Source: JAGVPT01 sp963827085 (lineage in GTDB: Bacteria; Bacteroidota; Ignavibacteria; UBA10030; UBA8401). From it: a stretch of 64,000 bases of DNA. The first letter of the stretch is position 1. Each line of letters starts with the position of its first letter. Location of the stretch: contig CAWGZY010000005.1 of assembly GCA_963827085.1 (NCBI GenBank), positions 124,001 through 188,000 on the forward strand, read 5' to 3'. The notes beneath the pieces were generated by a model. The model was given only the letters and a program-made list of their open reading frames with translations. It had not been told where the DNA came from and searched no databases. The position numbers and the translations under genes are program-made. Shown here piece after piece: positions 25,294-34,758 of the stretch.

Positions 25294-26289
25294 TCATTTT
25301 TTTCTGTTCAAAACAATTGTCCGGGCGAGTTGGGCAGCCGCGTTCATACTGCGCGGGTCGGCAATGCCTTTGCCGGCGATGTTGAACGCCGTTCCGTGAT
25401 CGGGCGAAGTGCGGATGATATTCAGCCCGGCTGAAAAATTCACTCCTTCGTTGAATCCCATCATTTTCAGCGGAATCAGTCCCTGGTCATGATACATTGC
25501 CAGTACCGCGTCAAAATTTTTCTGCTCCGACGTTGCGAAGAATCCGTCCGCCGGAAACGGACCCGATGCGTTAATCCCTTTTTCTTTCGCTTTCACGATC
25601 GCGGGTTCGATGATTTCTATTTCTTCAAGCCCTAGGGCGCCGTGTTCACCCGCATGCGGATTGAGGCCGAGAACGGCAATTGTCGGTGCCGTGATGCGAA
25701 AATCACTTTTCAACGAAGCATCAATCGTTTCGAGTTTCTCAACGATCCTCTCGACGAAAATGTTTTCCACTACCTTTTGGATCGGAAGATGGATCGTCGC
25801 AAGGCCGACGCGGAAGGATTTCGCTATCAGCATCATCGTTACCCGTCCCGACCGGCTCAGCATGGCCAGCATTTCCGTCTGCCCGGGAAAATTGTATCCT
25901 GCAATATGGAGAGACTCCTTCGAAACGGGTCCTGTTACTATTGCGTCGGCTTCTCCCTCCATGCACATCCGCACGCTTCTTTCAATCGACATGCCCGCAC
26001 AGATGCCGGCGTCGGGGGCCGACTTCCCGATTTGAAGGTTCTTCACCGTGCCGGTGTAAACGTTCAAAACCGGGATGGCGTTCGGCGGGACATGCTCCGA
26101 CGGCGATTGCACCGGGACGAGCTTTCTTTTCGTCTTCAGTTTTTTTGCGTAGTGATCAAAGATTTCAAAGGATCCGACGAGAATCGGTTGAATCGTTTTA
26201 AGGAGGGCTGTGTTGTCGATATTTTTGAGAATAACTTCGGGGGCGATGCCGTTAAAATCTCCGATGGTGAAAGCGATGCGAGGCTTCAT
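25294..26289 (-). CDS. pdxA: 4-hydroxythreonine-4-phosphate dehydrogenase
   Basis: A 331-residue NAD-dependent enzyme of pyridoxal phosphate synthesis (DXP-dependent route), oxidising 4-phosphohydroxy-L-threonine. Metal-binding His residues lie in TIHLPIQ, GLNPHAGEHG and AMYHDQGLIP. The start MKPRIAFTIGDFNGIAPEVI has the family's GDxxGIxPE motif. Length is normal. Its ATG overlaps the stop of the upstream GWxTD gene by 4 bp, so the two are probably co-transcribed although their functions are not obviously linked. No other pdx gene is in the window. Confidence 0.95.
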   Translation of the reverse strand: MKPRIAFTIGDFNGIAPEVILKNIDNTALLKTIQPILVGSFEIFDHYAKKLKTKRKLVPVQSPSEHVPPNAIPVLNVYTGTVKNLQIGKSAPDAGICAGMSIERSVRMCMEGEADAIVTGPVSKESLHIAGYNFPGQTEMLAMLSRSGRVTMMLIAKSFRVGLATIHLPIQKVVENIFVERIVEKLETIDASLKSDFRITAPTIAVLGLNPHAGEHGALGLEEIEIIEPAIVKAKEKGINASGPFPADGFFATSEQKNFDAVLAMYHDQGLIPLKMMGFNEGVNFSAGLNIIRTSPDHGTAFNIAGKGIADPRSMNAAAQLARTIVLNRKK

Positions 26290-27689
26290 TTAGTTCCGGA
26301 TGCGATGAGTTTATAGTTGCCCTGGCGGCTTGGGTCTTCAAATATGAATTCTTTGTTGAGTGAAGCGTACGTCCAGGTTTCTCTCGGCGGTCCCCCGGGG
26401 GCGAGCGAACGCTCGATGTTCGACGGCTTGCCGAACAGGATATAGATTTTCCCGCGATCGGTCAGGACGCCGTTTTCCTCTTTCAACGTTCTGAAATTAG
26501 TAAACGCATAGTCAACTCGCTGGAAGTATACTGTCATCATTTCATTGTATGCAGCCCCCGGTACATTGTTGCGTTTCGCCCAGAACTCTTCAAATTTCTT
26601 TATCCGGCTTTCCCTGTTGCCGCTCCGAAGGTCGTCGTATTCACTGTCGGTCGTAATGTACTTCATTGACGAGACTGCAAAATCCAAATCGTACAGCGAC
26701 AACGGCATATCGTTCCAGTGGATCGAGAATTCTTTACTGACAGCCGCAGTATCCCCTGCGGAAATATGAATGTGTGCAACGTACCGCCCTTGTTTCAAGC
26801 GCGAAGTCAGAAGGGGAAAATAAACGGTCTCTGTCGTTGCATTGCTGTCCAGGGCGTACTCGACGTTTTCCGAGTTTGTTTGCTCTAACCGAAGCAGTGA
26901 ATGGCGAAAGACGATTGCGGTCGCTGTTGTTTCTTCCTGGACGACGGATCGTTCTTTCCCTTCGAGCAGAAATTGTGTCAACGAGTAGCGTACTGTCAAC
27001 GGGGCGTCTCCGTCTTTGAGCGTAATGAATGTGCCGGTGTTCTTCGAGAATTGGGCGGCGTTGTTATCGTTCAGCGCCGTAAAATTCCGTTCGGCCAGCG
27101 GCTGGCTCGCCGGCTCCACAAACAATACCGTCGATCGGACAACCGCGCCGGGATGGAATGGGGAGACGCGTAAAATTTGTTTTCGGTCTCCAAATTCGCG
27201 TTGTGATTCTTTGTCTTCGATGCGATACACGGAAGTGAATCGCCCCGGATGCACAACGAACGACGCAGATCCCTGATAATAGCGCAATCGCAGGCGGGTA
27301 ATTTCGTTGTCCTGCGCCGTCAAACTGATGGCCTGCACTTTCCTGGAAATGGAAGTGTCGGTTGAATCGATCAGCTCGATGAGGAGTTCTCCATGAGCCC
27401 GGTAGGAGGGCATGTCTGCCGAAAAATCCCGCGTGAAGACAAAAAAATCGTACCGCACACGGTACAGAATATCAACCCTCACCAATTCCGAATCTGCTGC
27501 AAACATGTGAGGCTCGAAGCTAACGACATCCATCGAAGATTGTTCTCTAAACCGGCCTTCGTCGCCGGACCGTTCCCTTGGCCGCTCCTCGTCCTGGGCC
27601 CGCAACGGCGAAAACACCGCGAAGAGGCACAGCAGGCCGATGACGGCGACAAAGGCTTGGATCTTGTCTCTACGCATATTTAATGTCAT
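26286..27689 (-). CDS. GWxTD-domain exported protein
   Basis: A 467-residue protein; ATG at 27689, with a second ATG at 27677 just before MRRDKIQAFVAVIGLL. The N-terminus carries a signal peptide (ending SPLRAQ), followed by a charged segment DEERPRERSGDEGR. The C-terminal GWxTD domain is recognised by DRGKIYILFGKPSNIE and the late ETWTYASLNKEFIFED. The domain is named from a conserved motif and is common in Ignavibacteria and Acidobacteria; its function is unknown. The middle part is predicted beta-rich. It overlaps a truncated FAD oxidase frame upstream and pdxA downstream. Confidence 0.85.
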   Translation of the reverse strand: MTLNMRRDKIQAFVAVIGLLCLFAVFSPLRAQDEERPRERSGDEGRFREQSSMDVVSFEPHMFAADSELVRVDILYRVRYDFFVFTRDFSADMPSYRAHGELLIELIDSTDTSISRKVQAISLTAQDNEITRLRLRYYQGSASFVVHPGRFTSVYRIEDKESQREFGDRKQILRVSPFHPGAVVRSTVLFVEPASQPLAERNFTALNDNNAAQFSKNTGTFITLKDGDAPLTVRYSLTQFLLEGKERSVVQEETTATAIVFRHSLLRLEQTNSENVEYALDSNATTETVYFPLLTSRLKQGRYVAHIHISAGDTAAVSKEFSIHWNDMPLSLYDLDFAVSSMKYITTDSEYDDLRSGNRESRIKKFEEFWAKRNNVPGAAYNEMMTVYFQRVDYAFTNFRTLKEENGVLTDRGKIYILFGKPSNIERSLAPGGPPRETWTYASLNKEFIFEDPSRQGNYKLIASGTK

Positions 27690-27993
27690 GGAGGAATGCC
27701 CTGTCTCGTCTGCCGATGATTTTTTGTGGATTCAATATGTTCTGAGGGTCGAGCGTTCGCCCGACCAAGCCCGAGCCGCCTCCCCGTGGGATGACCGCGA
27801 TGTCGTTTTCAGCACAGAGGCGAACGACGCGTTGGACATCCTCAATGCTTTTTGGAGCAACAACTCCAAACGGCATCACGTTGTACATGCATGTTGCAGT
27901 GCTGTACTCCGTTCGTTTTTCGCCGTCGGACCAGACCTCTCTCGAAACCTGGCTGCGTAATTTTTTTTTAACGGTTGCAAATGGAGAAAACAT
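27670..27993 (-). pseudogene. FAD-linked oxidase remnant with large internal deletion
   Basis: A 107-residue frame joining the two ends of a GlcD/D-lactate-dehydrogenase-like oxidase. The first about 85 residues are the N-terminal FAD-binding lobe: MPFGVVAPKSIEDVQRVVRL and AVIPRGGGSGLVGRT. Directly after, LDPQNILNPQKIIGRR matches the extreme C-terminal signature of the same family (DPxxILNPGKI). Normal members are about 450-950 residues, so several hundred codons are missing in frame. The substrate domain is gone and the product cannot be functional. It overlaps the start of the GWxTD gene by 20 bp. Confidence 0.75.
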
Positions 27994-28409
27994 ACTAAGA
28001 AGATAGAAAGATGATGCCGCAAACGCAAGACGATGAATGATGAGGTAGTGTCTTAATTAAGGAAAGGTGTGAAGCTTGCTCACGCAAAGTCGCTAAGCCG
28101 CAAAGAGAATGGATATGTTCCCCTTGCGGCGTAGCGCCTGGCGAAGCCTTTTCTAATTTACCGGGATTTGCGCGATATTTTCATCTCTCCATAAAAAGTC
28201 CATTGGATTTTGTTCTAATTACGACACTCCTTACGATGAGGGTTTGGTGAAATGTCGGGCATCTTGTCGATGTAGCTTACCAAATATTTCAACATTTGAC
28301 GATAATTCCGGTAAGGTGTCCGACATCTCTATGCGAGAGAGGAAAATAAAAAAGGCAACGCCGAAGCATCACCTTTTTTATCGTGCTCGATGCACACGTC
28401 CATGTTCTG
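27994..28409. other. 416 bp gene-free region with repeats and a terminator
   Basis: Contains a GCAAAG-type palindrome (28083-28143: CGCAAAGTCGCTAAGCCGCA ... TTGCGGCGTAGCGCC), an imperfect inverted repeat at 28252-28326 (outer arms ATGTCGG/CCGACAT, inner arms CTTACC/GGTAAG), and the terminator of the serA-like gene. No supported reading frame. Confidence 0.6.
28348..28379 (-). terminator. Rho-independent terminator of the SerA-like gene
   Basis: In the - strand RNA, AAAAAAGGUGAUGC-UUCG-GCGUUGCCUUUUUU folds with three G-U wobble pairs and a UUCG tetraloop, ending in a U-tract. It starts 30 bp after the stop codon at 28410. Confidence 0.8.
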
Positions 28410-29609
28410 TTACAGCCCTATCAATGACGCCTGGATGATCTCGTCTCCTCTTTTTCGTATTTCCGCAAGAACATCGTCGGAAGGGCGGGCGTCGAGCTTC
28501 ATTGTGCAGCATGCGGTCTGCTGTCCTTCGAAGATCACGTTCTCAACTTCCTGGACGTTAATCTTTGATGTCTTCAAATATTCTAGGACGTTGGCGAGGA
28601 CTCCAGGTTTATCAAAGTGGCGTACCACCAATTCCCATTTCGCCGCGGTTTTCTTTGCGCGGTTGACCCAGTTGCGGACGGTCCCATGCTGAATATAGTC
28701 GTTGATGATGGAGACGGCTTCAGCGGCAACGGCATTCTGCGCCTGGTTCGTTGACGCGCCGATATGGTGAGTTCCATACACTCCCGGCATTGATGCAAGC
28801 GGATGCGAGAACGGCCCGCTTTTTTCTTCCGGCTCATTGGAAAAAACATCTGCACCAACTTTCATGGCTCCGGCGGCAACCGCTTCGCGAAGGGCGGCTT
28901 CGTCTACAACCTCTGCACGCGAGGTGTTGAGGAAGATTGTTCCCGGCTTCATCAATTGGATGATGCTCTTGCTGATGAGATTTCTTGTTTCAGGTTTCAA
29001 TGCAACGTGGACGGAGACGATATTGCATCGGGGAACGAGCGCTTCCACCGAAGGGGCGTATTCGACTTCTAATTTCTCCGCTTTTTCCGGCGTGAGCGAC
29101 CGCGACCATGCAACCACATGGAGGCCAAATGCTTTTGCCCGCGAGATCATTTCTTTACCGATCTGCCCGACACCGATAATACCGATTGTCTTTCCGAAAA
29201 TTCCGTCGGCCTTGGAATACTCGCTTTTGTTCCATTTGCCATTGTGCAGGTCTGTTACATTCTCAACGATTCGTCTGTCGAGCGAAAGAAGAAGCGCCAT
29301 GGTCAGCTCCGCTACTGCGATTGAATTTTTTCCGGGACAGTTGGCAACATAAATGCCGCGGGCGTTTGCCGCTTTAACATCGATAGTGTTCACGCCCGCC
29401 CCGGCACGAATAATCAGGCTGAGGCTTTTACCGGCATTGATGCAGTCGGCATGAACTTCCGTCGAACGGACAATAAGGATTGAAGCGTCGCCGATGTTTG
29501 CTGCGAGCTCTTCTGCTTTGAGCTTCGGTTTATACTGAGCTTCTATGCCGAGGTTGGAAATTTCAGAGATGTATGATTGCGGAAATGAATCTGCAATGAG
29601 GATTTTCAT
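28410..29609 (-). CDS. serA: D-3-phosphoglycerate dehydrogenase-like protein with ACT domain
   Basis: A 399-residue D-2-hydroxyacid dehydrogenase. Nucleotide-binding motif GIIGVGQIGKEM (about 146), catalytic Arg in NTSRAEVVDE (about 234), Glu near ADVFSNEPEE and His in THHIGASTNQAQ (about 284). The C-terminal about 75 residues (KWELVVRHFDKPGVLANVLE) are an ACT domain, which binds serine or another amino acid for feedback control. This is the layout of SerA, the first step of serine synthesis; other hydroxyacid dehydrogenases with ACT domains are possible. Monocistronic, with a strong terminator. Confidence 0.88.
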   Translation of the reverse strand: MKILIADSFPQSYISEISNLGIEAQYKPKLKAEELAANIGDASILIVRSTEVHADCINAGKSLSLIIRAGAGVNTIDVKAANARGIYVANCPGKNSIAVAELTMALLLSLDRRIVENVTDLHNGKWNKSEYSKADGIFGKTIGIIGVGQIGKEMISRAKAFGLHVVAWSRSLTPEKAEKLEVEYAPSVEALVPRCNIVSVHVALKPETRNLISKSIIQLMKPGTIFLNTSRAEVVDEAALREAVAAGAMKVGADVFSNEPEEKSGPFSHPLASMPGVYGTHHIGASTNQAQNAVAAEAVSIINDYIQHGTVRNWVNRAKKTAAKWELVVRHFDKPGVLANVLEYLKTSKINVQEVENVIFEGQQTACCTMKLDARPSDDVLAEIRKRGDEIIQASLIGL

Positions 29610-29767
29610 AGAATGTTCCTTTCACGTTAAGATTTAATGTTCAAAAGGTACCATTCCATTCATCAATTATCAATGAACAATGAGCAATAAACAATGAACG
29701 GGGGGGCAACGGACTACGGACCAAGGACTACGAACCAAGAACTTCCTCTCCCATGAAGCACCGCACG

Positions 29768-30289
29768 CTAGCGGTCATCCAGCACACTGTCAATTTCTGA
29801 TTTAAAAGCCTTTAGTGTCTTTTGCCCGAACATGAAGACTCGTTGTGTGCCGCTTGCATCAAAGATGAACGTGGCCGGAACCGCTCCACTCCACGACGGA
29901 TTGAGTTCATTGATGAGAGCTTCATCCTTCTTGATGTTTGCAACATAGACTTTGAATGGAACGTGTTGTCCGGCTAGAAACGGGATGATTTTCGAATCGA
30001 TCTCGTCAGGATAATCTACGCTGATCGCGGCAATATCCACACCGGCATTCTGATAATCGTTGTAAAGCTTCACAAGGTAGGGGAACTCTTCCATACACGG
30101 CTGGCACCAGGTTGCCCATACATTGAGGAAAAGAATTTTGCCGTTGCGGATATGGACAAGATGCTCAATACCTTTCACGTCTATCGGTTCGACGGATGGT
30201 GAAGTGTTTTTATTCTGGGCAGGCAAATTATTCGTGCCGCCGCAGAGAACGCAAACGACAATAACGATGAGAACGTATTGTCTCATCAA
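29768..30289 (-). CDS. TlpA/ResA-like thioredoxin-fold protein
   Basis: A 173-residue periplasmic thiol-disulfide oxidoreductase. N-terminal signal peptide (about 1-24) and redox motif WCQPC in FLNVWATWCQPCMEE (about residues 61-65). The stretch VPATFIFDASGTQ supplies the conserved cis-Pro. Such proteins reduce apocytochromes or other thiols using electrons from CcdA, whose gene lies 6 kb away on the same strand. Its ATG overlaps the stop of the next thioredoxin-like gene upstream by 4 bp, so the two are made together. Confidence 0.9.
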   Translation of the reverse strand: MMRQYVLIVIVVCVLCGGTNNLPAQNKNTSPSVEPIDVKGIEHLVHIRNGKILFLNVWATWCQPCMEEFPYLVKLYNDYQNAGVDIAAISVDYPDEIDSKIIPFLAGQHVPFKVYVANIKKDEALINELNPSWSGAVPATFIFDASGTQRVFMFGQKTLKAFKSEIDSVLDDR

Positions 30290-30855
30290 TCAACTTTCTT
30301 AATTGTGCAGCCAAAAGCTTTCGTGACGGAGACGGAGACCGGTTTACCGGCCAGGATTTCATCGAGAGCGTTTCGAAGGTCGTGCGAGGTAACGTCAGCT
30401 TCACGCCGCGAGTCATCGATTCTGCCGTGATAGAGAATTTCGAGCGATGGGTTGAGAACAAAAATTTCTGGAGTTACTGAGGCGCCAAATTTATCGGCGA
30501 TGATGTTCTTCTCGTCTTTGAGGATCGTGAATTCGAATCCGTGGTCCTTCGCGTGCTGCTTCACTTCTTCAACACTTTCCTGCTTGTTGGAGTTGATGCC
30601 GATAAAAACTACGTTTTTATTTTTGTAGTCGTTATACAAAGATACCATGCGTGTATTATATCCGTTTGAAACGGGGCACTGTGTGGCGATAAACATCAAG
30701 ACGACGGCTTTGGATTTGTTGAAATCTGTGAGCGTATGGTTAACGCCATTATAGTCGGGGAGTGTAAAGTTTTCTGCTTTTACCGGCTCTCCTGCGAGGA
30801 GCATGGAGAAAACAAAAAGAGATAGGATGAAAACTATCGCAACATTTCGGACCAT
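30286..30855 (-). CDS. peroxiredoxin/thioredoxin-like protein with CPVS motif
   Basis: A 189-residue exported protein (signal peptide to about residue 20) of the AhpC/Redoxin type. The active-site stretch is FIATQCPVSNGYNTRM (Cys about residue 59); only the first Cys of a CxxC remains, the second position being Ser. A later Cys in KAFGCTIKKV (about 184) could act as the resolving residue. Members with this motif occur next to TlpA-like proteins in FCB bacteria. Here the pair is translationally coupled. Probable periplasmic thiol/peroxide chemistry, substrate unknown. Confidence 0.85.
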   Translation of the reverse strand: MVRNVAIVFILSLFVFSMLLAGEPVKAENFTLPDYNGVNHTLTDFNKSKAVVLMFIATQCPVSNGYNTRMVSLYNDYKNKNVVFIGINSNKQESVEEVKQHAKDHGFEFTILKDEKNIIADKFGASVTPEIFVLNPSLEILYHGRIDDSRREADVTSHDLRNALDEILAGKPVSVSVTKAFGCTIKKVD

Positions 30856-30920
30856 ATAATGCCCTTTCCATTTTTGTTAGACGGAGGAAAATGACAAAAG
30901 TTGAACTGTGATGCCTTTCG

Positions 30921-32429
30921 TTATTTCCTGTTCTTCAAAAATTCTATGAGCAGCCGTACACCGACGCCGGATCCTCCTTTTGGTGCATAGTCTAGATTCT
31001 CTTCCAGGATTGCCGTCCCCGCAATATCGAGATGCACCCACTTGTAATCTCCGATAAATTTTTTCAAAAACCATCCCGCGGTAATGGCCCCGCCCCAGCG
31101 CCCGCCCGTGTTTTTTACATCGGCGACATCGCTTTTGATCATCTTCTCGTATTCATCGAACATTGGAAGTTGCCATACTCTTTCATACGTTGTTTCGCCG
31201 GCAGTTTTCAGCGCATCCATAGCTTCCTGATCATTTCCCATCATCCCTGTTGCAAGATGCCCAAGTGCGACAACACACGCTCCCGTTAACGTTGCGAGAT
31301 CGATCACAACGTCCGGTTTATAGTGGGACGCATAACCGAGTGCATCGGCAAGGATCAGTCTTCCTTCCGCATCGGTGTTGTCGACCTCCGAAGTTTTTCC
31401 GTTATAATGACGGACAATGTCTCCCGGCTTCATAGCGGTTCCGCTTGGCATGTTCTCAACAGCAGGGATCAATCCCACAACATGCACCGGAAGCTGCAGA
31501 TCTGCGAGCGCCTGAAATGTTCCGATGACTGCTGCTGCACCGCTCATATCCATTTTCATCTCGCCCATGTTCGCCGCCGGTTTAATGGAGATGCCGCCGC
31601 TGTCGAACGTTACTCCCTTGCCGACCAGAACGACGGTCCCGGTTTTTACCTTGCTCGGATTGTGTTCGAGAATTATAAATCGCGGAGGGTGGTTGCTTCC
31701 TTTGCTGACGGAGAGGATTCCCCCCATTTTCAGGCTCTCTATTTTCCTTTGGTCGAATACGGTCGTCTTAAACCCATGCTTATACGCCGTCTCTTGCACA
31801 TGGTGCGCAAGTGTCTCGGGATAAATCTCGTTTGAAGGAGCGTTCTGAAGGTCCCGCGCGAGGCAGGTTGCGGCGGAAAGGATTGCTCCGCGTTGTGTAC
31901 CTTCACGAATTTCGCTCAACCGTTTTTTGTCCGAAGTAAAGACCGTGAGACTCCCGAGTTTTTTCTCTTCTTCTTTTACCGTGATGTATGTGTCATATTT
32001 GTAGACGGAGAGGACTGCCCCCTCGACGACGGCTTGCGCTATTTCGGACGGAGCAGCCTTGAATGAAGGGGCGGCGAGGGCGGCCAAGGGAAATTCAATT
32101 CCAAGAGAACCGATTTTCATCTTCTGAGCTGTAGCAGCTGCAGCGGCAGAGCCACGGCGAATTCTTTCCAAGGAGAGTTTTTCTGTCTCTCCCATCCCGA
32201 TCAGAAATAACCGGGGGGACGCAAATGATTTATCGGTGTAGAGTGAAAGTAATTCCCCCTTTTTAGCAGAAAAATCTTTCAGCGAAACTGCAGGCTGTAT
32301 TTTTTCGCCGATCTGTTTTCCCAGGGAGGCAATCTGTTGGGTGAGCCCATTCTTATCCTGGAAGATGAAAATAGCAACTGCATCTACTTTTGCTTCAGAC
32401 AGCGCACTGAGTTCACATTTAACTTCCAT
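30921..32429 (-). CDS. pepA: leucyl aminopeptidase (M17)
   Basis: About 502 residues from the ATG at 32429, chosen for the AGGAG 6 bp upstream; an ATG at 32477 would run into the preceding gene. A cytosolic two-zinc exopeptidase removing N-terminal residues from peptides. The catalytic domain shows VGKGVTFDSGGISIKPA (metal Lys and Asp), the family signature NTDAEGRL (about residue 352), and MMGNDQEAM. The N-terminal domain (about 1-170) is the usual macro-like fold. It follows the DHH phosphoesterase gene by 22 bp, suggesting one transcript. Confidence 0.95.
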   Translation of the reverse strand: MEVKCELSALSEAKVDAVAIFIFQDKNGLTQQIASLGKQIGEKIQPAVSLKDFSAKKGELLSLYTDKSFASPRLFLIGMGETEKLSLERIRRGSAAAAATAQKMKIGSLGIEFPLAALAAPSFKAAPSEIAQAVVEGAVLSVYKYDTYITVKEEEKKLGSLTVFTSDKKRLSEIREGTQRGAILSAATCLARDLQNAPSNEIYPETLAHHVQETAYKHGFKTTVFDQRKIESLKMGGILSVSKGSNHPPRFIILEHNPSKVKTGTVVLVGKGVTFDSGGISIKPAANMGEMKMDMSGAAAVIGTFQALADLQLPVHVVGLIPAVENMPSGTAMKPGDIVRHYNGKTSEVDNTDAEGRLILADALGYASHYKPDVVIDLATLTGACVVALGHLATGMMGNDQEAMDALKTAGETTYERVWQLPMFDEYEKMIKSDVADVKNTGGRWGGAITAGWFLKKFIGDYKWVHLDIAGTAILEENLDYAPKGGSGVGVRLLIEFLKNRK

Positions 32430-32451
32430 TTCCACTCCTTCGTCATAGTAT

Positions 32452-33441
32452 TCAAATATAGTGTCCTGACCGTTCAACGACGTTTTTCATCACATCGTCG
32501 ATTGTACTGCCGTAAATTCTGGCTCCCGCGGCATTCATGTGTCCGTTCCCGCCGAATTCTTTTGCAAGCGCATTAACGGGTATCGTTCCCTTCGAACGAA
32601 AGCTCACCTTCACTCCTTCCGCGAGCTCGATGAACATCAATCCGATTTTTACGCCCCCTATAGTCAAAGTATAATTGACCATGTTGTCGGTGTCTTCTTC
32701 TGAGGTAAACGTCTCTGTGAAATCCTTTCGCTGAAGAGTTATGGCGGCAACTGCACTGTGATGATACATGCTCAATGAATCGAGTGCCCGGCCCAGCAGT
32801 TTCAATTTGTTCGCCGAGCCTTCTTCAAATATTTTTTGATAGAGCTTTGACGGGTCGGCGCCGCGCTCCAAAAGCTCGGCGGCAATGATGTGCGTTTCCG
32901 GGCCGGTTTTGGGGAAACGGAAAGACCCCGTATCGGTCATGATCGCGGCATACAATGCTTCTGCGATCGGAGTCGTAATGGAGTTGCCGTTGAGATATTT
33001 CAGGAGTTTAAAGATGATCTCCCCGGTTGCCGTCGCCTGTTCGTCGATGATATACAGATCGGCAAAGGCTTCCGGGTCGGGATGATGGTCGATGCATATT
33101 TTCAACGCCGGGCTTTCAAAGACGGAATCTTTCAGCGCCGAAAAACGTGCCGGCGTGTTCGTATCCAGTGCAATGAAGGCGTCGCTCTTCTTGATGATAT
33201 CACGATGTTTTTCGCGTGAGAATGTCGCGATGGGGAAGAGCGATTTCATAAACGTGTAATAGGCCGGTGTTTCACTCTGATTGATGACCGAAACGCTTTT
33301 TCCTTCGCCGGTCAGATACAATGCAAGAGCGGTCTCGCTTCCCAAACCATCGCCGTCAGGGTTGATGTGTGTCGTGAGAACGAAGTTTTTCTTCTCGGCA
33401 AAGATCTTTTTGCACTGCTCAAATAATTGAATCAAGTCCAT
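32452..33441 (-). CDS. nrnA: DHH/DHHA1 phosphoesterase (NrnA-like)
   Basis: A 329-residue phosphoesterase of the bifunctional oligoribonuclease/PAP phosphatase type. Motifs: HINPDGDGLGSE (metal-binding, about residue 21), DTNTP, DHHPDPEA (the DHH motif, about 109), and GGNGHMNAAG in the C-terminal DHHA1 domain (about 303). It would degrade short RNA or pAp, or possibly cyclic dinucleotide products. It starts the small operon with pepA. The cytoplasmic location is expected. Confidence 0.92.
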   Translation of the reverse strand: MDLIQLFEQCKKIFAEKKNFVLTTHINPDGDGLGSETALALYLTGEGKSVSVINQSETPAYYTFMKSLFPIATFSREKHRDIIKKSDAFIALDTNTPARFSALKDSVFESPALKICIDHHPDPEAFADLYIIDEQATATGEIIFKLLKYLNGNSITTPIAEALYAAIMTDTGSFRFPKTGPETHIIAAELLERGADPSKLYQKIFEEGSANKLKLLGRALDSLSMYHHSAVAAITLQRKDFTETFTSEEDTDNMVNYTLTIGGVKIGLMFIELAEGVKVSFRSKGTIPVNALAKEFGGNGHMNAAGARIYGSTIDDVMKNVVERSGHYI

Positions 33442-33652
33442 GGAAATAATCTAACAGGATGATGAAAAAGTCCAAACAGCTTGCCGTTGGCAGAAGACAT
33501 ATCGTCACTAAGAATTTAAAGTAAAAAACTATTGTCGCCAATATCATCACAGGTTGAGATAGCGATTTGCTTAAAATTATTTCGTGCCTTCATGACTTAG
33601 TGACTCAAAAAAGTGTTTTTCAGCAATCTGCAAGATGACATCTTCTTGAACT

Positions 33653-33688
33653 AAAAAAGAACGCACTTCCTCTCCCGAGAAAGTGCGT
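33653..33688 (-). terminator. Rho-independent terminator of korAB
   Basis: In the - strand RNA, ACGCACTT plus TCTC pair with GAGA and AAGTGCGT around a two-base loop (one CC bulge), followed by TCTTTTTT. It begins 20 bp after the korB stop. Confidence 0.75.
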
Positions 33689-33708
33689 CTCTGGATTCCT
33701 ATCCCGCT

Positions 33709-34758
33709 TTATTCAATTGTCCAGGTGTCGCCCGAGCCGAGCAATTTATCTAAATCGCCTTTGCCCTTCTTATCGACAGCATTTTTTATTTGAAGAGCCA
33801 TTTGCGATTCGTATGTTGGGCGGTCGATGCTCAAGAAAATACCGACCGGTCGCGGGAGCGAAGCGTTGTACGTCATGTTGGCAAGGATGAATGCCAGTGT
33901 TGAATCGTTCTCGTTGTGGACGATTAAATCGCTCACCGAATGCTTTCCATCTTTTAACGAAACCACTGTTGGCCTGAATCCGTCGAGGTGGACTCCCTTG
34001 TCCCGCTCTTTCCCAAATATTAGCGGCTTGCCGTGTTCGAGGTAAATAACGGTTTCGTCTTTGGATTCTTTTTCAGTGAACATGAAGAATGCACCGTCGT
34101 TGAACACGTTGCAGTTCTGATAGATTTCAACGAACGATGTTCCTTTATGCTCGGCTGCCCGCTTCACAATTTGCTGAAGGTGTTTTGGGTCGCGGTCCAT
34201 CGTTCGCGCGACAAACGTGCCGCTCGCGCCGAGCGCCAAACTGACCGGATTAAACGGGTAATCGATAGAGCCGTACGGCGTCGACTTTGTCACTTTACCG
34301 AATTCGGATGTCGGCGAATACTGCCCCTTCGTCAACCCGTAAATTTGATTGTTGAACAGCATCACGTTCACGTCGATGTTGCGGCGGATCAGATGAATCA
34401 TGTGGTTCCCGCCGATGCTCAGCCCGTCCCCGTCGCCCGTCACCACCCACACCGATAAATCTGGCCGCGCCATCTTCAAGCCGGACGCAATTGCGGTCGC
34501 CCTTCCGTGAATGCTGTGGAAACCGTACGTGTCCATGTAGTATGGGAACCGGCTCGAACATCCGATGCCGGAAACAAAAACCGTATTCTCTCTTTTTATA
34601 TTCAGCTCGGGCATGATGCGCTGTACTTGGGCGAGGATAGAATAGTCGCCGCAGCCGGGGCACCACCGCACATCCTGATCGGATTGAAAATCTTTTGTCG
34701 TGTACTTCGCGTCCGGAGGTCCACTCTTAGAAACTACTTCTTCAACAAGCGTGCTCAT
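33709..34758 (-). CDS. korB: 2-oxoacid:ferredoxin oxidoreductase, beta subunit
   Basis: A 349-residue thiamine diphosphate subunit. Cys residues in RWCPGCGDYSI and FVSGIGCSSRFPY bind or approach an Fe-S cluster. TPP binding is shown by VVTGDGDGLSIGGNH and the later LFNNQIYGLTKGQ (about residues 105-152). With the alpha subunit it converts 2-oxoglutarate (or another 2-oxoacid) and CoA to succinyl-CoA, CO2 and reduced ferredoxin, or the reverse. Its start overlaps the alpha-subunit stop by 4 bp. No separate ferredoxin gene or delta subunit is present here. Confidence 0.93.
   Translation of the reverse strand: MSTLVEEVVSKSGPPDAKYTTKDFQSDQDVRWCPGCGDYSILAQVQRIMPELNIKRENTVFVSGIGCSSRFPYYMDTYGFHSIHGRATAIASGLKMARPDLSVWVVTGDGDGLSIGGNHMIHLIRRNIDVNVMLFNNQIYGLTKGQYSPTSEFGKVTKSTPYGSIDYPFNPVSLALGASGTFVARTMDRDPKHLQQIVKRAAEHKGTSFVEIYQNCNVFNDGAFFMFTEKESKDETVIYLEHGKPLIFGKERDKGVHLDGFRPTVVSLKDGKHSVSDLIVHNENDSTLAFILANMTYNASLPRPVGIFLSIDRPTYESQMALQIKNAVDKKGKGDLDKLLGSGDTWTIE

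Noticed and set aside
27670..27993. Functional short FAD-binding protein
   Set aside because: It lacks the substrate domain and joins the two family termini directly, which fits a deletion remnant better.
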